A stretch of DNA of 64,000 nucleotides from contig NZ_CBDIIJ010000002.1 of the NCBI RefSeq assembly GCF_965279675.1, positions 1,736,001 through 1,800,000 on the forward strand, written 5' to 3'. Position 1 is the first letter of the stretch. Each line of letters starts with the position of its first letter. The translations under genes were made by a program, and so were the position numbers. The DNA is from Mucisphaera sp965279675. Lineage in GTDB: Bacteria > Planctomycetota > Phycisphaerae > Phycisphaerales > Phycisphaeraceae. The notes beneath the pieces are model-generated. The model was not told where the DNA came from, made no database searches, and saw nothing but the letters and a program-made list of their open reading frames with translations. Shown one piece after another: positions 30,874 through 39,590 of the stretch.

Positions 30874-31833
30874 ATGCCGAATAGAACTACAAGTCGTGAG
30901 GTTATCGGGCCTGAAGAGCCTGTCGAGACGGCGATGAAGAAGCTGCGTTACAAGTCGGTTTTTGTCAGCGACGTGCATCTGGGCACGAATGGCTGTCATG
31001 CGAAGGAGCTATCGCGGCTGCTGAAGCGGGTGGAGTGCGAGAAGCTGTTTCTGGTGGGGGACATCATCGACATGTGGCGGCTGAAGCAGCGGTGGTACTG
31101 GCCGGCGGAGCACAACGATGTGATCCGAAGGTTGCTGAAGCTGGCGCGGAAGACGGAGGTGATTTTCGTCCCGGGGAATCATGATGATGCGGCGCGGCAG
31201 TATTGCGGGCTGGAGTTTGGGGGTGTGCGGGTGGAGCAGGATTTTGTTCACGAGACGGCGGCGGGGGAGCGGCTGCTGATCGTGCATGGGGACGAGTTCG
31301 ACATGGTGGTGAAGCACTCGCCCTGGCTGGCGCAGTTCGGGGCGTGGGCGTATGGGTGGCTGACGTCGGTCAACACGGTTTACAATGCGATTCGTCGGCG
31401 GCTGGGTCTGCAGTACTGGTCGCTGGCTGCGTTTGTGAAGTCGAAGGTGAAGGGGGCTTGTACGTTCATCAGCAGTTTTGAGAAGACGCTGGCGCGGGCG
31501 GCGGCGGCGCGGGGTGTGGATGGTGTGGTGTGCGGGCACATTCACAAGGCGGAGGTTCGTGAGGTGGAGGGGGTGAACTACTACAACTGCGGGGACTGGG
31601 TGGAGAGCTGCACGCTTCTGGTGGAGCATGAGGATGGGCGGATGGAGCTGGTGGATGGGTTGAGGCTTCTCAATGAGCTGCTGCAGCGGCGGTTGAAGAA
31701 GGAGACGGCGGACAGTGTGGATGTGGAGACGGTGCTGAAGCCGAGCGAGGGGTCGCTGGAGCCGTTCATGCCTTCCTCGTGGGCGGCGAGGCATGAGTTG
31801 TCGGAGGAGGAGGAGCCGGAGCGGGTGGGGTGA
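30874..31833 (+). CDS. LpxH-like metallophosphoesterase
   Basis: A calcineurin-fold phosphoesterase of the UDP-2,3-diacylglucosamine hydrolase-like group. Metal ligands are visible in SDVHLG (Asp33, His35), GDIID (Asp63), GNHDD (Asn102, His103), HGDEFD (from 138) and GHIH (221-224). Between them is a hydrophobic insertion (LAQFGAWAYGWLT, LGLQYWSLAAF) expected to bind lipid. Whether it acts in lipid A synthesis is inference. I take ATG 30874 as start; ATG 30934 at MKKLRYKSVF is the conserved-domain start and is possible. An acidic tail (SEEEEPERVG) ends the protein. Confidence 0.87.
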   Translation: MPNRTTSREVIGPEEPVETAMKKLRYKSVFVSDVHLGTNGCHAKELSRLLKRVECEKLFLVGDIIDMWRLKQRWYWPAEHNDVIRRLLKLARKTEVIFVPGNHDDAARQYCGLEFGGVRVEQDFVHETAAGERLLIVHGDEFDMVVKHSPWLAQFGAWAYGWLTSVNTVYNAIRRRLGLQYWSLAAFVKSKVKGACTFISSFEKTLARAAAARGVDGVVCGHIHKAEVREVEGVNYYNCGDWVESCTLLVEHEDGRMELVDGLRLLNELLQRRLKKETADSVDVETVLKPSEGSLEPFMPSSWAARHELSEEEEPERVG

Positions 31834-31970
31834 GGTTTTAGTGAAGCCGCGGTGGCGTCCGCGGTTCGCGTGGTGGAGGTTTTCGTACTTTTGGGGTGGT
31901 TTTTGGTGGTAGCAAGTTGATGGTGTTTTGGGTGGTGGCCGGGGCCGCGTCGCGGCCCGGCTCATGGGTT

Positions 31971-32333
31971 TCAGGTCCAGCCGGGCCAAGGGGTTTCGTT
32001 GCGGGTGTAGCGGCCGTTTTCGAAGGGGTCGAAGAAGTGGTTGATGAGTTCGTGTTGGATGGGTTGGTTGTTGGTGTCGGGTAGGAGGCTGGACTGTGCT
32101 GCGTAGGTGTTGATTTCTGAGCCGTCGACGAGGATGTGGTACCAGGGCTGGTCGCGGTCGGGCTGGGTTTGGTTGTTTTCGTACCAGAGGTCGTTGGCTT
32201 TGCATTGGAGGTCGAAGTCGACGACGACGCCTCGGTAGCCGTAGTTGCGGTGGCGGACGAGTTGTCCGGGGGCGAAGTGGGGGATCTCGATGGGGAGGTA
32301 GTCGGGGATGTTGATTTTGTCGTGGTGGCTCAT
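31971..32333 (-). CDS. hspQ: HspQ/YccV-like heat shock protein (hemimethylated DNA-binding domain)
   Basis: A 120-residue protein with the YccV-like barrel: FAPGQLVRHRNYGYRGVVVDFD (about residues 20-41) then QPWYHILVDG and TYAAQSSLLPD, closely following HspQ. In E. coli HspQ promotes degradation of denatured DnaA and specifies Lon substrates. Here the C-terminus adds about 30 residues (HELINHFFDPFENGRY), which matches the longer F-box/Clp-related versions in other phyla. ATG 32333; it starts nine bases after the end of the WG-repeat gene. Confidence 0.88.
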   Translation of the reverse strand: MSHHDKINIPDYLPIEIPHFAPGQLVRHRNYGYRGVVVDFDLQCKANDLWYENNQTQPDRDQPWYHILVDGSEINTYAAQSSLLPDTNNQPIQHELINHFFDPFENGRYTRNETPWPGWT

Positions 32334-32341
32334 GGCGGCGG

Positions 32342-33715
32342 TTACTCGGCTTCGGTGGTTGGCGAGGCGGCCTGGCTGCTGGTTGTACGGGTGAGTCCGT
32401 TGTCGGGTTCGGGGAGGATGGGGTCGTAGAGGTATTCGGGGGGGAAGGATCGGTTGTCGGGTGTGGTCGTGTCGGTGGTTGGGTCGTCGTTGTTGTTCGG
32501 GTAGCGGGTTCGGATGTCGAAGATGAGGTCGGTGTTGGTACGGGTGATGGCTCGGACGCGTGCGGAGCGGTCGATGAGGTTGTCGATGCGTCGGGCGGGG
32601 TCCCAGAAGGAGCGTCCTTGGCGGTCGATCCAGGTCCAGCCTGAGGGGAGGCGGACGCGGGCCCAACTGGTTTCGAAGGGTTCGGCGTCGATGAGTTGGG
32701 GCGGGATGATCCAGCGGCCGGAGCGGTCGATGAAGCCGACGGCGCCGCGGGTGTCGACCATGGCGGTGTTGGTTTCGGGCTCGAAGTCGTGGGCGAGTTG
32801 ATAGGCGGGTTGGATGCGCCAGTCGGCTTGCTGGTTGATGTAGCCCCAGAGGTTGTTCTGCTGGGCGGGGGCGAGGTTGGCGGAGAAGTCGCCAGCGTTC
32901 TGGAAGCGTGGGGTGATGGCCCAGCGGAAGGAGGGGTTGAGGTAGCCCCAGCCTTCCTGGGTGCGTGCTCGGAGGAGGTTGTCGGAGAAGTCGCCTAGTT
33001 CGAGGATGGTGTGATCGCGGTCGATCCAGAGGGTTCGTCCGGAGCGGTCGATGACGGCCCAGCGGGCGTTGTCTTTGGGGTTGTCGGGATTGGGGCCGGG
33101 CAGGAGGACGGCGGCTTTGTTGTCGGCGAAGGCTCTGGCTTTGAGATAGCTGGGCGGGATGAGGACACGTCCGGAGCGATCGATGTAGCCGACGCGGTCG
33201 TTGACGAGGATGGTGGCTGCGTTTTCGGAGAAGCGTCCGGCGGCGTCGAGTTCGGGCTGGAGGATCCAGCGGCCGTTTTTGTCGATGAAGCCCCACTTGC
33301 CGTTGACGGCGACGCGGGCACGGCCGTTGGCGAAGCGGTCGGCGGCGTCGAAGAGGGGTTCGATCTGGATTTCGGCGGCGCGGTTGAGGTAGGCGGTTTT
33401 GCCGTTGATACCTACGCGGGCGAGGCCTTCGTAGAAGTTATCGGCCCAGTCGAAGGCGGGTGGGATGGCGATCTCGCCGAGGGAGGTGGCGTAGCCGGCT
33501 CGGTTGAAGGCAATGATGGGGTAGACGGGTTTGTCGCGTTGTGGGCCGGTGTAGGTGAGATCGGTGTCCTGGGCGTTGGCGAGCCAGCGTGGTGTCCAGG
33601 GTTCGGCAGGTGGGGTGATGGCGGAGGTGGTGGCGATGAGGGTGAGGGTGACGGCCAGGAGCAGGCTAGCCTGCCTGTGTGTTAAGCGGCTTGGCTGGTG
33701 GGCGTTGGCTGGCAT
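32342..33715 (-). CDS. WG (KWG) repeat protein, secreted or anchored
   Basis: From ATG 33715 the protein has 457 residues. An N-terminal hydrophobic segment (LLLAVTLTLIATTSA) is followed by at least ten WG-type repeats of about 40-50 residues, each with variants of G-x-I/V-D-R-S-G-R or KWGFIDKNG, such as KWGFIDKNGRW, RVGYIDRSGR and AVGFIDRSGR. The end is Asn/Pro/Thr-rich. WG repeats form solenoid-like or propeller-like scaffolds of unknown role. The frame is open to ATG 33835, but the extra 40 residues look non-coding. It is co-directional and nearly contiguous with hspQ. Confidence 0.82.
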   Translation of the reverse strand: MPANAHQPSRLTHRQASLLLAVTLTLIATTSAITPPAEPWTPRWLANAQDTDLTYTGPQRDKPVYPIIAFNRAGYATSLGEIAIPPAFDWADNFYEGLARVGINGKTAYLNRAAEIQIEPLFDAADRFANGRARVAVNGKWGFIDKNGRWILQPELDAAGRFSENAATILVNDRVGYIDRSGRVLIPPSYLKARAFADNKAAVLLPGPNPDNPKDNARWAVIDRSGRTLWIDRDHTILELGDFSDNLLRARTQEGWGYLNPSFRWAITPRFQNAGDFSANLAPAQQNNLWGYINQQADWRIQPAYQLAHDFEPETNTAMVDTRGAVGFIDRSGRWIIPPQLIDAEPFETSWARVRLPSGWTWIDRQGRSFWDPARRIDNLIDRSARVRAITRTNTDLIFDIRTRYPNNNDDPTTDTTTPDNRSFPPEYLYDPILPEPDNGLTRTTSSQAASPTTEAE

Positions 33716-33838
33716 GCCTGATGGTAGACGCGGGGTTGTGATGGGTTGGGTTTGTAGGGTTTGTACGTAGTCGGGGTTCTCGTCTTTGGGTGAATGGGTA
33801 GAGGACATCAAGGTCTGGGTACGCGCGGACGACATTCA

Positions 33839-33911
33839 TTCAAGTGGGCACTAGCGTGATGGGCCGTCGAGGCCGGAAGTGGCCTTCGCGGGCCGGCGCC
33901 TCTCACTTGAA
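33839..33911 (+). promoter_or_regulatory. Structured leader of the GGDEF-EAL gene
   Basis: TTCAAGTG (33839-33846) and CACTTGAA (33904-33911) form a perfect 8-bp closing stem around a G/C-rich interior with GAGGCC...GGCCTTC hairpin potential. The element ends nine bases before ATG 33920, so the closing stem could mask the ribosome site. It does not match the c-di-GMP-I riboswitch consensus. Confidence 0.35.
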
Positions 33912-33919
33912 GGTTTGCC

Positions 33920-36064
33920 ATGGCTTCTATGCGGAATCCTGACCCAACAATGGCGGCGACGACGCTTGATGTCGATGCGCCGCTTCTGGGGGCGGCGGTG
34001 TTGCATGCCGTGGAGGCTTGTGGGCTCGGGCGGGTACTGGTGGATGCGTCGGGGCGGGTGCTTTCTGTGAATCATGTGGCCAAGGCGTTGCTCGGGGAGC
34101 GGCTGACGGTGGGGTGCGTGCTGGGTGATCTATTTGACGCGGGGAGTGGGCGTTCGATGGCGGGTTGGTTTGAGCGTCCTGCGGTTTCGAGCGTGCTGGC
34201 TTTGCAGGCTGGGGTGGCGGGTGACGCGGAGCGGGTGCTGGGTCTGACGCTGCTGCCTTGCAGTGGGGCATGTCTTGGTGACGAGCGTCCGCCTGCTGCG
34301 GTGGTGCTGCTTCAGCCGGCGTCTTCGTGCGTGCATGAGGATGTGCTGGGGGTGGGTGATCGGCTGGCGCTGGCGGCTCAGGCGGCGCACGAGGGTTTGT
34401 GGGACTGGGATCTGCTGACGGATCATCTTTCGGTGTCGCCTCGGTGGTGTGAGCTGCTGGGGTTGGGGCCGGATGCACGGATCACGAAGCCGGAAGACTG
34501 GCTGTCGCGGATTTCGTCGTCGGATCTGAGTCAGTTCCAGGCAGACCTGACAGTGGCGTTGTCGGGTGGTGACCCTGAGATTGTTCGGGAGTTGCAGATA
34601 AGGACGGTGGGTGGTGAGAAACGGTGGATGCGTGTGCGGGGGCTGGTGGAGCGGGATGCTTCGGGTGAAGCGATTCGGATTGCGGGGTCGATGTCGGACA
34701 TCGATCAGCGTAAGCAGATCGAGAAGTCGCTGGCTGAGGTGTCGACGCGTGACCGGCTGACGGGTCTGGCGAGTCGGACGCAGTTTCTGAATCAGGTGGA
34801 GCAGGCGCTGCATCGTTCGAAGCGGATTTCCAATTACAGCTTTGCGGTGTTGTGTCTGGATATCGATCACTTCAAGATCGTGAATGACAGCTTGGGGCAT
34901 GGTTCGGGTGATCGGCTGCTCAAGGAGATCGGGGCTCGGTTTGAGCCGGCGCTGCGGACGATTGATGTGGTCTCGCGGCTGGGCGGGGATGAGTTCGCGG
35001 TGCTGCTGGATGGGTTGGATGCGCCTGGTTCTGCGGTGGAGGTGGCTCGTCGGTTGCAGAAGGTGATCGCTGAGCCGATCGAGGTGGATGGCCATGCGAT
35101 CCGGCTGACGGCGAGTATCGGGGTGGTGACGTCGAACGAGCAGAGCGAGAGTTCGGAGGCGATGCTGCGTGATGCGGACATCGCGATGAACGAGGCGAAG
35201 GCGGGCGGCAAGGCTCAGGCGGTGGTGTTTCAGGGATCGATGCATGAGGAGGCCGTTGATCGGCTGGTGCTGGAGCGGGAGCTGCGGTCGTCGCTGGAGC
35301 GGGATGGTTTTGAGTTGGCTTATCAGCCGATCGTGTCGCTGAGTGAGAAGTGCGTGGTGGGTTTTGAGGCGCTGCTGCGTTGGGATTGTCCGGGTCGGGG
35401 GCTGATTGGGCCGGATCGATTCATCCCGCTTGCGGAGGAGACGGGGCTGATTGTTCCGCTGGGACGGTGGGTGCTGGAGGAGGCGTGTCGTCGGTTGCGT
35501 AGCTGGATGGATGCGGGGCTGCCGTTTGGTCGGTCGCTGCGGATGAATGTGAATGTGTCCAGGCGGCAGCTGGCCAAGCCGGACTTTGTGCCGATGGTGG
35601 CGGAGCTTTTGGAGCGGTATCGGTTGCCGGCGAGTTGTCTCGAGTTGGAGGTGACCGAGTCGGTGATCATGGAGCAGCAGGATCTGGTGCTTCGGAGTCT
35701 GGAGGGGATTCGTGATCTGGGGGTGTTGTTGGCGATCGATGATTTCGGGACGGGGTATTCGTCGCTGAGTTGTCTGCACGAGTATCCGTTTGATGTGCTG
35801 AAGATCGACAAATCTTTCATCCAGAACATGCAGGCGAAAATGGAGTTGGGGGCGGTGATTCAGGCGATTGTGACGCTGGCGCACACGCTGGGGATCGAGG
35901 TGGTGGCGGAGGGGATTGAGACGGACGGGGAGTTGGCTGCGTTGCAGGCGCACGAGTGTGATCTGGGGCAGGGATACTTCTTTGCGAAGCCGCTGAAGCC
36001 AGACGATGCGATTGCGTTCGTGGCGTGTTTTGGGAGTGATGAGAGCTTGAAGGCTTCGGCGTAG
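33920..36064 (+). CDS. PAS-PAS-GGDEF-EAL cyclic-di-GMP signalling protein
   Basis: A cytoplasmic 714-residue regulator. Residues about 25-125 resemble a PAS domain. Residues 148-270 form a second PAS with PAC (WDWDLLTDHLSVSPRWCELLG). The diguanylate cyclase domain has an intact GGDEF at 355-359, with a product-binding I-site R346-x-x-D349 exactly five residues before it. The phosphodiesterase domain has EALLRW (483-488), DDFGTGYSSL (607 onward) and the E-V-T-E metal site, all intact. Both activities are therefore possible. No transmembrane segment or partner gene is adjacent. Start ATG 33920 is the first plausible one. Confidence 0.95.
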   Translation: MASMRNPDPTMAATTLDVDAPLLGAAVLHAVEACGLGRVLVDASGRVLSVNHVAKALLGERLTVGCVLGDLFDAGSGRSMAGWFERPAVSSVLALQAGVAGDAERVLGLTLLPCSGACLGDERPPAAVVLLQPASSCVHEDVLGVGDRLALAAQAAHEGLWDWDLLTDHLSVSPRWCELLGLGPDARITKPEDWLSRISSSDLSQFQADLTVALSGGDPEIVRELQIRTVGGEKRWMRVRGLVERDASGEAIRIAGSMSDIDQRKQIEKSLAEVSTRDRLTGLASRTQFLNQVEQALHRSKRISNYSFAVLCLDIDHFKIVNDSLGHGSGDRLLKEIGARFEPALRTIDVVSRLGGDEFAVLLDGLDAPGSAVEVARRLQKVIAEPIEVDGHAIRLTASIGVVTSNEQSESSEAMLRDADIAMNEAKAGGKAQAVVFQGSMHEEAVDRLVLERELRSSLERDGFELAYQPIVSLSEKCVVGFEALLRWDCPGRGLIGPDRFIPLAEETGLIVPLGRWVLEEACRRLRSWMDAGLPFGRSLRMNVNVSRRQLAKPDFVPMVAELLERYRLPASCLELEVTESVIMEQQDLVLRSLEGIRDLGVLLAIDDFGTGYSSLSCLHEYPFDVLKIDKSFIQNMQAKMELGAVIQAIVTLAHTLGIEVVAEGIETDGELAALQAHECDLGQGYFFAKPLKPDDAIAFVACFGSDESLKASA

Positions 36065-36070
36065 ATCCGA

Positions 36071-36820
36071 TCAGGCCAGGAGGTCGATGGGGGTGCGGGT
36101 TGGTTCGGGGGTGCTCGTAAAGCTCTGAGGGGTGGGTGATGCGGAAGCCTGTGTGGGGGTGTCGGTGGTTGATTCGTCTTCGGGTTGGGTTTGCTCGGCG
36201 GCTTCGGCGGCGCGTTGCTGGTTGAGTTGCTGGCGGGCTTCGGCGGCGGTCTGAGCGGCCTGTGCGGCGACCTTGCGGTCCTGGCCGGAGGGTTCGGCGG
36301 GTGCGAGTGCGGCTCGGCGGACGACGGCCATCTTGCGGATGGTGGCTTCGGGGTCGTTGGCGACGGGTGAGGCGTCGATGCCGACGGAGCCGCCTACGGC
36401 GTAGCGTTTGCCGTCGGGCCCGGTCTGGTAGCTGTAGGTGGGTCCGGAGGTGGCGTACTGGCCGGCGGCGTTTTTGTGGGCCTGTTCGTGGGCGCGGACT
36501 TCGCGGTCGCGCTGCTGGAGTTGCTGGACCTGTTCCTGCTCTGCTTCGGTGAGGGGTTCGCCATCGGTTCCGCGGGCGGAGGCGTCGGTGTTCTGGTCGG
36601 GGTCTTCGGTTGATTGATTCTGGTTTTGTGGCTGCTCAGCGGCGGCGGCGGGCGAGATTTCGGCGGTGTCGGGCTGTTGTGAGGAGCCGGCGGGGCTCTC
36701 GGCGTCGATGGGTTGGGTGGTGTTGCGGTTGCGTGTGGCGTCCGGCGCTCGCTGGTTGTCGAGCGGCGGGGCCTGCGGGAGCAGGGCGATCTGGCTATCG
36801 GGGATAGAGATGGGTCCCAC
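36071..36820 (-). CDS. SprA-related putative metalloprotease (CJM1_0395 family)
   Basis: A 249-residue protein with low-complexity Gln/Pro/Ala ends and a conserved core from about residue 88 to 200. HEQAH (111-115) is the putative zinc-binding motif, followed by GPTYSYQTGPDGKRYAVGGSVGIDASP and DPEATIRKMAVVRRAALAPAEPSGQDRKVAAQA, which are the hallmarks of the SprA-related (PF12118-type) family. Activity has not been shown for the family as far as I know. The start is GTG 36820, and its stop is seven bases from the end of the convergent GGDEF-EAL gene. Confidence 0.85.
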   Translation of the reverse strand: MGPISIPDSQIALLPQAPPLDNQRAPDATRNRNTTQPIDAESPAGSSQQPDTAEISPAAAAEQPQNQNQSTEDPDQNTDASARGTDGEPLTEAEQEQVQQLQQRDREVRAHEQAHKNAAGQYATSGPTYSYQTGPDGKRYAVGGSVGIDASPVANDPEATIRKMAVVRRAALAPAEPSGQDRKVAAQAAQTAAEARQQLNQQRAAEAAEQTQPEDESTTDTPTQASASPTPQSFTSTPEPTRTPIDLLA

Positions 36821-36925
36821 CGGATGGGGATCGGCGGATCGGCGGTGGATGTTGAGTGGCGGGTCCGATCATGTTCTGGGGTGTTGCGCTGGTCTAGGAT
36901 GTGTGGGCTCTTGAAAGGTTGTGTT

Positions 36926-38812
36926 ATGCGTTGTTGGGTGCTGCTGTCCGGTTTGCTGCTGTTGGTGGGTTGCGGGAATCCGGTTTCTCTTCGGACGGTT
37001 GATTTTGTGGACACCGAGCAGCGGCTGTGGCGGACCTCGGCGACGGCGGGTGAGGCGAGCGAGCGGACGCTAATGATCCTGCGGCGGTTTGATCTGGAGG
37101 GGGTTTACCGGGCGTCGCCCGAGGAGGCGTTGCTGGCGTTGGAGGAGAAGTGCAAGGGTCAGGAGACGCCTTATGACGTGATCTGGGCGTTTGCTGATCT
37201 GGCGATTGGCCGCGGGGTGGAACTCGAGGGGCGTGATCCTGAGCGGGCGGCGGCGTGGTATCTGGCGGCGGCTGGGGCGTCTTACGACGCGTTGTTCCGT
37301 CATGATGTGGGTGTGGATCAGGCGTTCGATCTTCATTACGCGCAGATTCGCAGGATTTACAACCAGGCGGTGTCGCAGTACGTGGTGCTGTTGCAGCGTG
37401 AGGGTGGGGTGGGTTTGGTTGCGCATCGGCGGCGGCTCTCGAATCATGCGGTTGATGTGGAGATTGGCGAGCCGCCTGAGGCGTGGCCGGCTGACTTTTT
37501 TGAGTTGATGGTTCCGGCTTACGCGTTGGATGTGAAGGGGATGCGGAGTCGGCATCTGGTGTCTGGTTTTGGTGCGGCGATGACGGGGTTGCGTGAGTCG
37601 CCGGTGAAGGGGCCACTTGATGGGTTTTACCCTCCTGAGGGCAAGATTCAGCCGGTAACGGCGGTGATTCATTTTGGTGCGTTTGGCCCGCGTGCGGATG
37701 ATGATGATTTGTGGGAGCGGGATGCTCGGCTGGTTTTTTATTGCCCGCGCAGGACGCCACGGATTGCGATTGACTGGATGGAGGTTCCGTTGGAGGCGGA
37801 TTTCACGGCGCCTTACGGGATGCTTCTGGAGCGTGCGGACCTTCGTCGCTGGAGCCGGATTGGGTTGCTGAATGTGGAGCGGGCGGTGGAGCGTTCTGGG
37901 GTTTACATGCTTGAGCCGTACGATCCGGAGAAGATTCCGATCCTGATGGTTCACGGTCTGATGTCGTCGCCTTTGGCGTGGCTCGAGCTGACGAATGAGT
38001 TGCAGGGTGATCCGGAGATACGGTCGCGTTATCAGGTGTGGCATTATCTGTATCCGACGGGTTTGCCGTATTTGTATTCGGGGAGTCGGATGAAGCGTGC
38101 GATTGATGATCTGTTTCAGGCGGTTGATCCTGAGGATGATGATCCGGCGACGCAGGGTCTGGTGGTGATTGCGCACTCGATGGGTGGGTTGTTGACGCGG
38201 ACGGCGGTGTCGGAGTCGGGGACGGTGTTGTGGGACCGGATGTTCACTGAGCCGCCTCATGAGCTGGCGGGTACGCCTAATCAGATTTACGAGGCGTTGG
38301 ATGTGCTGATGTTCGAGCCGGAGCCTTACATCGATCGGGTGATTTTCATTGCGACGCCTCATCGCGGGAGTGATACGGCCCATCACTGGTATTCCAGACT
38401 GGGTTCTGTGTTCGTGAATCTGCCTGACGACTTCGAGACGTTGATGCGTGGGTTGGCGGCGGCGAATCGTGAGAGGCTGACGGCTGGTGCACGGCGGCTG
38501 TTTGAGGGGGGAGGTGTGACGAGCATCCAGGCTCTGGGTTCGGGTTCGCCGATCATTCTGTCGTTGGCGGACCTTCCGATTGCTGAGGGGATTACGTATC
38601 ACACGATCGTGGGTGATCGTGGTCGTGGTGACGGGGTTCGGAGTTCGGATGGAGTGGTTCGGTTCACGAGTTCGTATTTGGAGGGTGCGGCATCGACGCT
38701 TGTGGTTCCATCGGGTCACGATGCGCACGCTCATCCCCGGGCGGTGGCGGAGGTTCGGCGGATTCTGGGTGAGCACTGGCGTGGGCGGGACTCTGTGTTA
38801 GCCCGGCGATGA
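36926..38812 (+). CDS. Alpha/beta-hydrolase (lipase/esterase-like) lipoprotein
   Basis: ATG 36926 follows AAAGG. The first 16 residues are a lipoprotein signal with lipobox LLVGC (Cys16). Residues 50-325 form an all-alpha and beta region without recognised domain, including tetratricopeptide-like helices (ERAAAWYLAAAGASYDALF). From about 336 the hydrolase core begins (IPILMVHGLMSSPLAW), with the nucleophile elbow AHSMGG at 416-421 (Ser418) and the candidate catalytic His in SGHDAHAHP near residue 600. Substrates are unknown; a lipid or ester at the envelope is inferred. The family has planctomycete and proteobacterial relatives annotated only as hydrolases. Confidence 0.88.
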   Translation: MRCWVLLSGLLLLVGCGNPVSLRTVDFVDTEQRLWRTSATAGEASERTLMILRRFDLEGVYRASPEEALLALEEKCKGQETPYDVIWAFADLAIGRGVELEGRDPERAAAWYLAAAGASYDALFRHDVGVDQAFDLHYAQIRRIYNQAVSQYVVLLQREGGVGLVAHRRRLSNHAVDVEIGEPPEAWPADFFELMVPAYALDVKGMRSRHLVSGFGAAMTGLRESPVKGPLDGFYPPEGKIQPVTAVIHFGAFGPRADDDDLWERDARLVFYCPRRTPRIAIDWMEVPLEADFTAPYGMLLERADLRRWSRIGLLNVERAVERSGVYMLEPYDPEKIPILMVHGLMSSPLAWLELTNELQGDPEIRSRYQVWHYLYPTGLPYLYSGSRMKRAIDDLFQAVDPEDDDPATQGLVVIAHSMGGLLTRTAVSESGTVLWDRMFTEPPHELAGTPNQIYEALDVLMFEPEPYIDRVIFIATPHRGSDTAHHWYSRLGSVFVNLPDDFETLMRGLAAANRERLTAGARRLFEGGGVTSIQALGSGSPIILSLADLPIAEGITYHTIVGDRGRGDGVRSSDGVVRFTSSYLEGAASTLVVPSGHDAHAHPRAVAEVRRILGEHWRGRDSVLARR

Positions 38813-38889
38813 CCGGAGGTTTTTTTTGCTGATTGCGGCTTGTTTCTGCGAACTGTTTTTGAGACGGGGACGTATCATTAGGGAATAAA

Positions 38890-38931
38890 ATGAGTGATGT
38901 TCTCAAGTGTTTTGAGGGCTTCGTCCGATAG
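38890..38931 (+). CDS. Possible 13-residue leader peptide
   Basis: ATG 38890 to TAG 38931 encodes MSDVLKCFEGFVR, preceded by AGGGA at a fair distance. A terminator follows 33 bases later, then the SprT-like gene. The order peptide-terminator-gene resembles an attenuator, but no regulatory codon run is evident. Confidence 0.2.
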   Translation: MSDVLKCFEGFVR

Positions 38932-38963
38932 CTTTTTTTGTCAAACACGCTTTCTCCCCTCCG

Positions 38964-38998
38964 CCCCGTTGATGCCTCGGTGTCAACGGGGTTTTCTT
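38964..38998 (+). terminator. Intrinsic terminator before the SprT-like gene
   Basis: CCCCGTTGA (38964-38972) pairs perfectly with TCAACGGGG (38983-38991), followed by TTTTCTT. It probably ends the lipoprotein hydrolase transcript or a short leader RNA. Confidence 0.8.
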
Positions 38999-39029
38999 AT
39001 GGTCTTACACGTTTTATAAAGCGGTTGCT

Positions 39030-39479
39030 ATGGAACTGATTGAGGCGGAGCGTCTGGCGCGGGGGTTGATGGCGGAGCATGGTCTGTCGGACTGGGGTTT
39101 TCGGTTTAATCGTCGGAAGCGGGTGCTGGGGCTGTGCTGTTTTACGGATCGGCGGATTGAGTTGTCGCGGGTGTATGTGGAGCTGCATGGGCGGGAGGAG
39201 ATTCGGGAGACGGTGTTGCACGAGATTGCGCACGCCCAGGCGGGTGCGAAGGCGGGGCATGGCCTGGCTTGGAAGGCGGCGTGTCTGCGGTTGGGGATTT
39301 CGCCTCGGGTTCGGGGGGATGCGGCGATGCCGGAGGGGCGTTGGCGGGCGGTGTGTGGCGGGTGTGGGGAGGCGCATCATCGGTATCGCAAGCCGATGCG
39401 GGGTCGGGTGTACTACTGCCGTGCCTGCGGGGCTGAGGCGGGGGTTTTGCGGTTTCGGGCGGGTGGTCTGGAAAGTTGA
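39030..39479 (+). CDS. SprT-like zinc metalloprotease
   Basis: A 149-residue cytoplasmic protein. HEIAH at 64-68 and a downstream His77 give the SprT-type zinc site (HExxH plus His). A C-terminal zinc ribbon has CGGC (from residue 109) and CRAC pairs. The shape matches the SprT/Spartan protease domain family, whose eukaryotic members degrade DNA-protein crosslinks; the bacterial role is not well known. Start ATG 39030 lacks a strong ribosome site. Confidence 0.88.
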   Translation: MELIEAERLARGLMAEHGLSDWGFRFNRRKRVLGLCCFTDRRIELSRVYVELHGREEIRETVLHEIAHAQAGAKAGHGLAWKAACLRLGISPRVRGDAAMPEGRWRAVCGGCGEAHHRYRKPMRGRVYYCRACGAEAGVLRFRAGGLES

Positions 39480-39590
39480 TGCAATAGGGATCGGTTGAGG
39501 TCGTTGAGTGGGGTGTCGGCCGTGTGGTGCGGCTGGAATCACGAGAAGGGCGATTCGCCCGCGTTTTGAGTTCTGAAAGGATGGTGTCTG

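Noticed and set aside
31834..31970. Terminator hairpin between the phosphoesterase gene and hspQ
   Set aside because: A strong GC stem (around 31936-31960) exists but lacks a T-run in either direction.
33920..33950. c-di-GMP-I riboswitch before the GGDEF-EAL gene
   Set aside because: The conserved GGGACGCAAAGCC and tetraloop-receptor elements are not present, so only an unnamed structured leader is reported.
34130..35953. 607-codon minus-strand frame
   Set aside because: Antisense to the intact GGDEF-EAL protein and dominated by Arg, His, Gln and Pro.
37070..38776. 568-codon minus-strand frame
   Set aside because: Antisense to the lipoprotein hydrolase with the same Arg/His-rich shadow composition.
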